Shown in pieces: positions 6,197 through 10,230 of a stretch of DNA of 10,230 nt (within the stretch, counting starts at the first letter, position 1; every line of letters starts with the position of its first letter). The translations under genes were made by a program, and so were the position numbers. This DNA comes from CAZNVB01 sp964651495 (GTDB lineage Bacteria; Acidobacteriota; Aminicenantia; Aminicenantales; UBA8522), in NCBI GenBank assembly GCA_964651495.1, contig CAZYWP010000113.1:1-10230 (forward strand), read 5' to 3'. The notes beneath the pieces are model-generated. The model saw nothing but the letters and a program-made list of their open reading frames with translations, had not been told where the DNA came from and searched no databases.

Positions 6197-6865
6197 ATGA
6201 AGACGACTGAGATTCCTTTCCGCCATATCGCCGTCGAGGGGGCGCCGAAGAGCCAGAAGGGCAAGCTGGCCCAGCTCCTGGGGCAGATGATCGGCGGCAA
6301 AGTTGTCCTCGACCGGACCGAGAATCCTTACCTCAAGGACTTCTATGACGAAAAGGACGGGGCGGCCTTACTGGCCCAGCTCGTCTTCCTGGTCAACCGC
6401 TACCACCAGCAGCTCCGGCTGTCCCAGCGGGAGCTGTTCGAGGAACGCGTCATCTGCGATTATCTTTTCGAGAAAGACAAGATCTACGCCTACCAGACGC
6501 TCAGCGATGACGAGCTCGTCGTCTACGAAAGAATTTATGGTATTCTGGCGGAGAGGGTTCCCCGTCCCGATGTGGTGGTCTATCTCCAGGTCTCCCTTCC
6601 CACGCTCGGCAGGAGGATCGCCAGGGAGGGAAATATCGTGGAAAAAAACATCTCGGAGAAGTACCTTGGCGACCTCGTCGAAGCCTATGATTACTTTTTT
6701 TTCAATTACCAGGCCACTCCGCTCCTGGTTGTCAAGGCAGACGAGCTCGACCTGACGCGGGAAGAGGAGATCATGGACATCATTGCCCAGCTCGGCCAGT
6801 TGAAAAAGGGGCCGCTCTATTACGTCCCGCAGAGCTTCGCTCAGAAGGACGCGCGGAAAAAATAG
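6197..6865 (+). CDS. Deoxynucleoside kinase-like protein with degenerate P-loop
   Basis: A 222-residue protein of the deoxynucleoside kinase (dCK/dGK) family. Retained features are NPYLKDFY (43-50), Q61 and R68 in the substrate region, E83-R84 where the family has (D/E)RS, R143 to E149 in the lid, and the closing YLGDLVEAYDYFF pattern. The N-terminal P-loop is abnormal: family members have EG-N-I-G-x-GK(S/T), while this protein reads E14-GAPKSQK-G22-K23-L24, with two extra residues and Leu in place of the Ser/Thr that ligates Mg. ATP-dependent kinase activity is therefore doubtful. The DNA gives no frameshift that would restore the motif. Homologues next to pan genes, sometimes with or fused to folK, are known to me from other bacteria; no folK is visible here. 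The ribosome site is weak: AGGGG (6180-6184) is 12 bases from the start and better placed for a tiny overlapping frame at 6187-6210. A7 (6642-6648) and T8 (6695-6702) runs lie in the gene. Confidence 0.78.
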   Translation: MKTTEIPFRHIAVEGAPKSQKGKLAQLLGQMIGGKVVLDRTENPYLKDFYDEKDGAALLAQLVFLVNRYHQQLRLSQRELFEERVICDYLFEKDKIYAYQTLSDDELVVYERIYGILAERVPRPDVVVYLQVSLPTLGRRIAREGNIVEKNISEKYLGDLVEAYDYFFFNYQATPLLVVKADELDLTREEEIMDIIAQLGQLKKGPLYYVPQSFAQKDARKK

Positions 6866-6888
6866 ATGGTTGAGAAATCGAGACTTTA

Positions 6889-6918
6889 CCTCAATCCCGC
6901 GGTTTAGGCGGGATGGGG
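6889..6918 (+). promoter_or_regulatory. RNA hairpin just upstream of the panB ribosome-binding site
   Basis: ATCCCGC (6894-6900) pairs perfectly with GCGGGAT (6908-6914) around a seven-base loop. The helix extends past a bulged A6893 by pairing 6889-6892 (CCTC) with 6915-6918 (GGGG), one pair being G-U. It ends about one base before the AGAAAGGAAAG ribosome site of panB. No U-tract follows, so it is not a classical terminator. A role in tuning panB translation or in processing between the kinase gene and panB is possible but unproven. Confidence 0.45.
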
Positions 6919-6932
6919 AGAAAGGAAAGACC

Positions 6933-7772
6933 ATGTCCGAAAAATCCGTTATTCCGATGACCATCCCTCTTCTGCGGAAGAAAAAAGAACGGGGAGAAAA
7001 AATCGTCGCCCTGACGGCCTACGATTACCCCGTGGCCAGGATTCTCGACGAGGCCGGGGTGGACCTCATCCTGGTGGGCGATTCGCTGGGGATGGTTGTC
7101 CTCGGCTATGAAAACACTATCCCGGTTACCATGGACGAGATGATCCATCACACCAAGGCGGTCACCCGGGGGGTGCGGCGGGCCCTGGTCGTCGGCGACA
7201 TGCCCTATTTCTCTTTCCATCAGACGGAGGAGCTGACGATCGCCAATGCCTCCAGGTTCCTCAAGGAAGCGGGCGCCCGGGGAGTCAAGATCGAGGGCGC
7301 TTCGAAGAAACGGCTGAGGCTTATCGAGGCCATGGTGGAGGCGGACATTCCGGTCATGGGGCATGTCGGCCTAACCCCCCAGTCCATCCATCATCTCGGC
7401 CAGTATAGACTCAGGGGAGGGGAGGAGGAGGAAGCCAGGAGGATCATCGACGACGCCCTGAATCTGGAAAGGGCCGGCGTCTTCGCCGTCATCCTAGAAT
7501 GCGTCCCCCAGGACCTGGCCAAGGCGATTACAGCCAAGCTGAAAGTGCCGACCATCGGTATCGGCGCCGGTCGTTACTGCGACGGCCAGATCCTCGTCTT
7601 CCATGACATGACGGGATTTACGACCGGATATTACCCCAAGTTCGTCAAGAGATACGCCGACCTTCAGGCCGTCATCGCCTCCGCGGTGGGCAATTACGCG
7701 GACGAAATCAAGAGGGGCGTTTTTCCGGACGAAGGCCATTCCTATCATCGTCCGGCAAAGAAGAAAAAATGA
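6933..7772 (+). CDS. panB: 3-methyl-2-oxobutanoate hydroxymethyltransferase (ketopantoate hydroxymethyltransferase)
   Basis: First enzyme of the pantothenate branch: it transfers a hydroxymethyl group from 5,10-methylene-tetrahydrofolate to 2-oxoisovalerate to give ketopantoate. The 279-residue cytoplasmic protein shows the Mg ligands D50 (VGDSLGM), D89 (GDMP) and E121 (KIEG), the HVGLTPQ segment (144-150), catalytic E189 in LECVP, and GIGAG near the C-terminal half. Length is normal for the family. ATG 6933 follows AGAAAGGAAAG; the frame is open back to a TTG at 6870, but that would add about 21 basic, unconserved residues encoded by the hairpin region. The last codons form a Lys-rich tail (AKKKK), and the stop overlaps the panC start as ATGA, so the two are translationally coupled. 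The ketopantoate reductase (panE or ilvC) must lie elsewhere. Confidence 0.96.
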   Translation: MSEKSVIPMTIPLLRKKKERGEKIVALTAYDYPVARILDEAGVDLILVGDSLGMVVLGYENTIPVTMDEMIHHTKAVTRGVRRALVVGDMPYFSFHQTEELTIANASRFLKEAGARGVKIEGASKKRLRLIEAMVEADIPVMGHVGLTPQSIHHLGQYRLRGGEEEEARRIIDDALNLERAGVFAVILECVPQDLAKAITAKLKVPTIGIGAGRYCDGQILVFHDMTGFTTGYYPKFVKRYADLQAVIASAVGNYADEIKRGVFPDEGHSYHRPAKKKK

Positions 7773-8614
7773 AGGTCGTGAAATCGGTCAGCGGAATGAA
7801 GGCGGCCGTCCGCTCCTTGAAGGCAAAGCGTCTCGCCATCGGGTTTGTCCCGACCATGGGGTATCTGCACGAAGGCCATCTGAGCCTGGTCCGGAAATGC
7901 CGGAAGAGCGCGGACGTAAGCGTGGTCAGTATTTTTATCAATCCCCTTCAGTTCGGCCCGAGGGAGGACATCCGGCGGTATCCGCGCGATTTCGCCAGGG
8001 ACGCCGGGCTGCTGAAGCGCGAGGGAGTCGATTTTCTTTTTTCTCCCGACGACCGGGAGATGTACCCGGAAGATTACAGGACCACCGTCGAAGTCAGCGA
8101 TCTCCAGGACGGGCTCTGCGGCCGTTCCCGGCCCGGCCATTTCAAGGGGGTAGCCACAGTGGTTCTCAAGCTGTTCAATATTGTCCAGCCCGATGTGGCT
8201 TTTTTCGGCCAGAAAGACGCCCAGCAGGCCGTCATCCTCCGGAAAATGGTCGAAGACCTGAACCTGAACGTCAAGATCAGAATCCTCCCGATCGTCCGCG
8301 AGCCCGACGGGCTGGCCATGAGCTCGAGGAACGTCTATCTAAACGAAGAAGAGCGCCGGGCGGCGCTCATCCTGTCCCGGAGCCTGGCCGAGGCGCGGCG
8401 GATGTTCAAGAGAGGCGAACGAAGGACTGGAGTGATCGTGGCGCGGCTGCGGGAGATGATCGCCGCGGAGCCTCTGGCCAGGGTCGATTATATCGAAATC
8501 GTCGATCACAAGGACCTCAGCCCGGTTGACCTCATCCGCAGGGACGCCCTGGCCGCCCTGGCGGTTTTTATCGGGAGGACCAGGCTGATCGACAATATTA
8601 TCCTGAAAGTGTGA
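7769..8614 (+). CDS. panC: Pantothenate synthetase (pantoate--beta-alanine ligase)
   Basis: ATP-dependent condensation of pantoate with beta-alanine through a pantoyl-adenylate intermediate, the last step to pantothenate. The 281-residue protein has the class I synthetase-like nucleotide motifs: H34-EGH-37 in PTMGYLHEGH, the pantoate-binding FINPLQFG (Q61), FFGQKDAQQ (145-153) and M184-SSRN-188, the KMSKS-like loop. All expected active-site segments are present and length is standard. The ATG overlaps the panB stop by four bases (ATGA), which usually means coupled translation. Its second substrate is produced by the panD product encoded ten bases downstream. Confidence 0.97.
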   Translation: MKVVKSVSGMKAAVRSLKAKRLAIGFVPTMGYLHEGHLSLVRKCRKSADVSVVSIFINPLQFGPREDIRRYPRDFARDAGLLKREGVDFLFSPDDREMYPEDYRTTVEVSDLQDGLCGRSRPGHFKGVATVVLKLFNIVQPDVAFFGQKDAQQAVILRKMVEDLNLNVKIRILPIVREPDGLAMSSRNVYLNEEERRAALILSRSLAEARRMFKRGERRTGVIVARLREMIAAEPLARVDYIEIVDHKDLSPVDLIRRDALAALAVFIGRTRLIDNIILKV

Positions 8615-8624
8615 GGAAGGCGCC

Positions 8625-8981
8625 ATGAAAAGAATCATGCTCAAAGCCAAAATCCAGCATGCTCAAGTGACCGAAACGAACGTCGACTACGAGGGCAGCC
8701 TCGCGCTCGACGAGGACCTGATGGTGGCGGCCGACATGCTGCCCTACGAGAAGGTCCATGTCTATAATGTGTCGAACGGAGAGCGCTTCTCAACCTATCT
8801 TATCAAGGGAGAAAAAGGCTCCGGGAAGGTCGGGGTCTACGGCGCCGCCGTCCATCGGGCCCGGGTCGGCCACAAGCTGATCGTCGTCTCCTACGTGATC
8901 CTCGACGAGGAAGAGACCGATTTCTTCATGCCCAAGATCCTGATCCTGGGAGCGGGGAATAAAATCGCCGAGGTCAAATAG
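8625..8981 (+). CDS. panD: Aspartate 1-decarboxylase precursor, pyruvoyl-dependent
   Basis: Converts L-aspartate to beta-alanine, the substrate of PanC. The 118-residue proenzyme should cleave itself between G24 and S25 (YEGS), leaving a pyruvoyl group on the larger fragment. K9, R54 (GERF), T57 and Y58 occupy the same positions as in E. coli PanD, and GAA (73-75) is present. At position 72, where E. coli and most homologues have Asn, this protein has Tyr (codon TAC); residue 26 after the cleavage site is Leu where E. coli has Cys. AGGAAGG (about 8614-8620) precedes the start, ten bases after panC. The E. coli enzyme also needs the PanM/PanZ partner for maturation; none is visible here, in line with most bacteria outside the enterics. 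Confidence 0.94.
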   Translation: MKRIMLKAKIQHAQVTETNVDYEGSLALDEDLMVAADMLPYEKVHVYNVSNGERFSTYLIKGEKGSGKVGVYGAAVHRARVGHKLIVVSYVILDEEETDFFMPKILILGAGNKIAEVK

Positions 8982-8992
8982 AGAGAGCGCGG

Positions 8993-10230
8993 ATGAAAAG
9001 GACCCGGGTGGAAAGGGATTTCTTGGGCGAGGTGAAGGTTCCGGTGGACGCCTATTACGGGATCCAGACCGTCCGGGCGGCCGGGAATTTTCCCATCAGC
9101 GGCCTGAGGGCGCACCCCGAGATGGTCAGGGCCATGGCCCGGATAAAGAAGGCTGCCGCTGCGGCCAATGCCGGACTCGGGCGGCTGGAGAAGGGAAGGG
9201 CGGCCGCGATCGTCCGGGCCTGCGATGAGATCATCGGCGGAAAATTCGCCGACCAGTTGATCGTCGATGTTTTCCAGATGGGCGCCGGCACCTCTTTCCA
9301 CATGAACGTGAATGAGGTTATCGCCAATCGGGCGGCTGAAATCCTGGGCGGCAGGAAGGGAGAATACCGGCTCGTCCATCCCAACGACCATGTCAACTTC
9401 GGCCAGAGCACGAATGACGTCTATCCTACAGCCATGCGGCTTTCCGCGCTCTCCCTGCTGCGCGAACACCTCCTGCCTGAAATGCGGAAGATGGAGAACG
9501 CCCTGGCCGCCAAGGCCCGCGAGTTCGATCAGGTGGTGAAGTCAGGGAGGACCCACCTGCAGGATGCGGCTCCCATCAGATTGGGCCAGGAGTTTAAAGC
9601 TTACAGCACGGCCTTGGGCAAATGCCGGAAAGCGATCGAGACGGCGGGGCAGTCGCTTTATGAACTGGGCATCGGCGGAAGCGCTGTCGGCACGGGCCTG
9701 AATACGCCGCCGCGGTATCGGGAAACCGTCATTTCTCACCTGAGAAAATTGACGGGCCTGAAACTTAAGCCGGCTGAGGACCTGGCGGAGGCGATGCAGA
9801 GCATGCGGCCGTTTGCCGAAGTCTCCTCCGCCCTGCGGGTTCTCGCGGGCGAGTTGAACCGCATCGCCAGCGACCTCCGCCTGCTGGCGTCGGGGCCGCG
9901 CACGGGGCTTGCCGAAATCAGTCTTCCGGCGGTGGCGCTGGGCTCCTCCATCATGCCCGGCAAGGTCAATCCCTCCATGCTCGAAATGATGAACATGGTC
10001 TGCTATCAAGTGATAGGGTGTGACCTGGCGGTGAACGCCGCGGCCCAGGCCGGCCAGCTCGAGCTCAACGTCATGATGCCGGTCATCGGCTTCAACCTCC
10101 ATTTCATGATGGAAATCTTGACCAACGCCCTCCGGCAGGTGAGGGTGGGGTGCATCAGAGGGATCAAAGCGAATGCGGCCCGCTGCCGGGAGTATGCTGA
10201 AAGAACACTCGGCTTGGCCACGGCTCTGAC
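8993..10230 (+). CDS. aspA: Aspartate ammonia-lyase, 3' end beyond window
   Basis: Reversible deamination of L-aspartate to fumarate and ammonia. The 412 codons in the window run off the right edge with no stop; family members have about 470 residues, so about 87% is present. It belongs to the aspartase/fumarase superfamily, with the GSSIMPGKVNP signature at 317-327: catalytic Ser318 and K324 fall at the E. coli AspA numbers. Aspartase is favoured over class II fumarase by the N-terminus (VERDFLGEVKVPVDAYYGIQ), GQSTNDVYPT (fumarases have SSNDTFPT), SGRTHLQDAAPIRLGQEF and AGQLELNV, all close to Bacillus-type aspartases. A His replaces the usual Asn in GTSFHMN. It starts 11 bases after panD with only a weak GAGAGAG ribosome site, so it is probably the next gene of the pan operon. 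Confidence 0.9.
   Translation, partial: MKRTRVERDFLGEVKVPVDAYYGIQTVRAAGNFPISGLRAHPEMVRAMARIKKAAAAANAGLGRLEKGRAAAIVRACDEIIGGKFADQLIVDVFQMGAGTSFHMNVNEVIANRAAEILGGRKGEYRLVHPNDHVNFGQSTNDVYPTAMRLSALSLLREHLLPEMRKMENALAAKAREFDQVVKSGRTHLQDAAPIRLGQEFKAYSTALGKCRKAIETAGQSLYELGIGGSAVGTGLNTPPRYRETVISHLRKLTGLKLKPAEDLAEAMQSMRPFAEVSSALRVLAGELNRIASDLRLLASGPRTGLAEISLPAVALGSSIMPGKVNPSMLEMMNMVCYQVIGCDLAVNAAAQAGQLELNVMMPVIGFNLHFMMEILTNALRQVRVGCIRGIKANAARCREYAERTLGLATAL

Noticed and set aside
6870..6932. TTG start 63 bases upstream for panB
   Set aside because: The extra residues are encoded by the hairpin region and are not typical of PanB. ATG 6933 has a good ribosome site and gives a normal length.
8993..10230. 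Class II fumarase
   Set aside because: GQSTNDVYPT, the N-terminal DAYYGIQT segment and AGQLELNV fit aspartases of Bacillus type better than fumarase C.
1..10230. Mobile elements, CRISPR, tRNA/rRNA, defence or phage genes
   Set aside because: No transposase, integrase, array of repeats or RNA gene signature was seen. Base composition and gene style look even across the window.

Overview
The window is a compact, GC-rich bacterial segment in which every supported gene lies on the + strand. The gene content suggests an anaerobic or fermentative bacterium that degrades amino acids: a tungsten-type aldehyde:ferredoxin oxidoreductase (AOR) with its own polyferredoxin and cofactor-sulfuration genes, a stand-alone P5C dehydrogenase, and a deoxynucleoside-kinase-like gene ahead of panBCD. 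From memory, the kinase-pan arrangement occurs in Acidobacteriota and Desulfobacterota/Geobacter-like genomes. An acidobacterial (for example Aminicenantes-like) source is a guess from gene order and base composition, not something the sequence proves.

Layout. (1) 1-1746: a sigma70-like promoter and pruA, the last oxidative step of proline/ornithine breakdown to glutamate. (2) 1829-5798: a tight five-gene cluster made of an unrecognised polytopic membrane protein, a 16-cysteine polyferredoxin, an AOR-family catalytic subunit, a MoaD/ThiS-like sulfur carrier ending in Gly-Gly, and a MoeB/ThiF-like E1 enzyme. This reads as a self-contained aldehyde-oxidising unit: catalytic subunit, electron-transfer subunit, two genes likely to serve pterin-dithiolene sulfur insertion, and a membrane protein of unknown role. 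(3) 5821-6134: a promoter and a small stand-alone PspC-domain membrane protein. (4) 6139 to the right edge: a promoter, then a deoxynucleoside-kinase-like protein with a degenerate P-loop, panB, panC, panD and an aspartate ammonia-lyase cut by the window end.

In region 4, PanB makes ketopantoate, PanD makes beta-alanine from L-aspartate, and PanC joins pantoate to beta-alanine to give pantothenate. The aspartase next to panD could supply aspartate from fumarate plus ammonia, or drain it.

There is no mobile element, CRISPR array, tRNA or rRNA, and no gene-free stretch over about 132 bases. The items most worth a second look are the unknown membrane gene leading the AOR cluster, the degenerate P-loop of the kinase homologue, the panD-aspA coupling, the Tyr at PanD position 72, the G9 tract inside the AOR gene, and hairpins placed against ribosome-binding sites.
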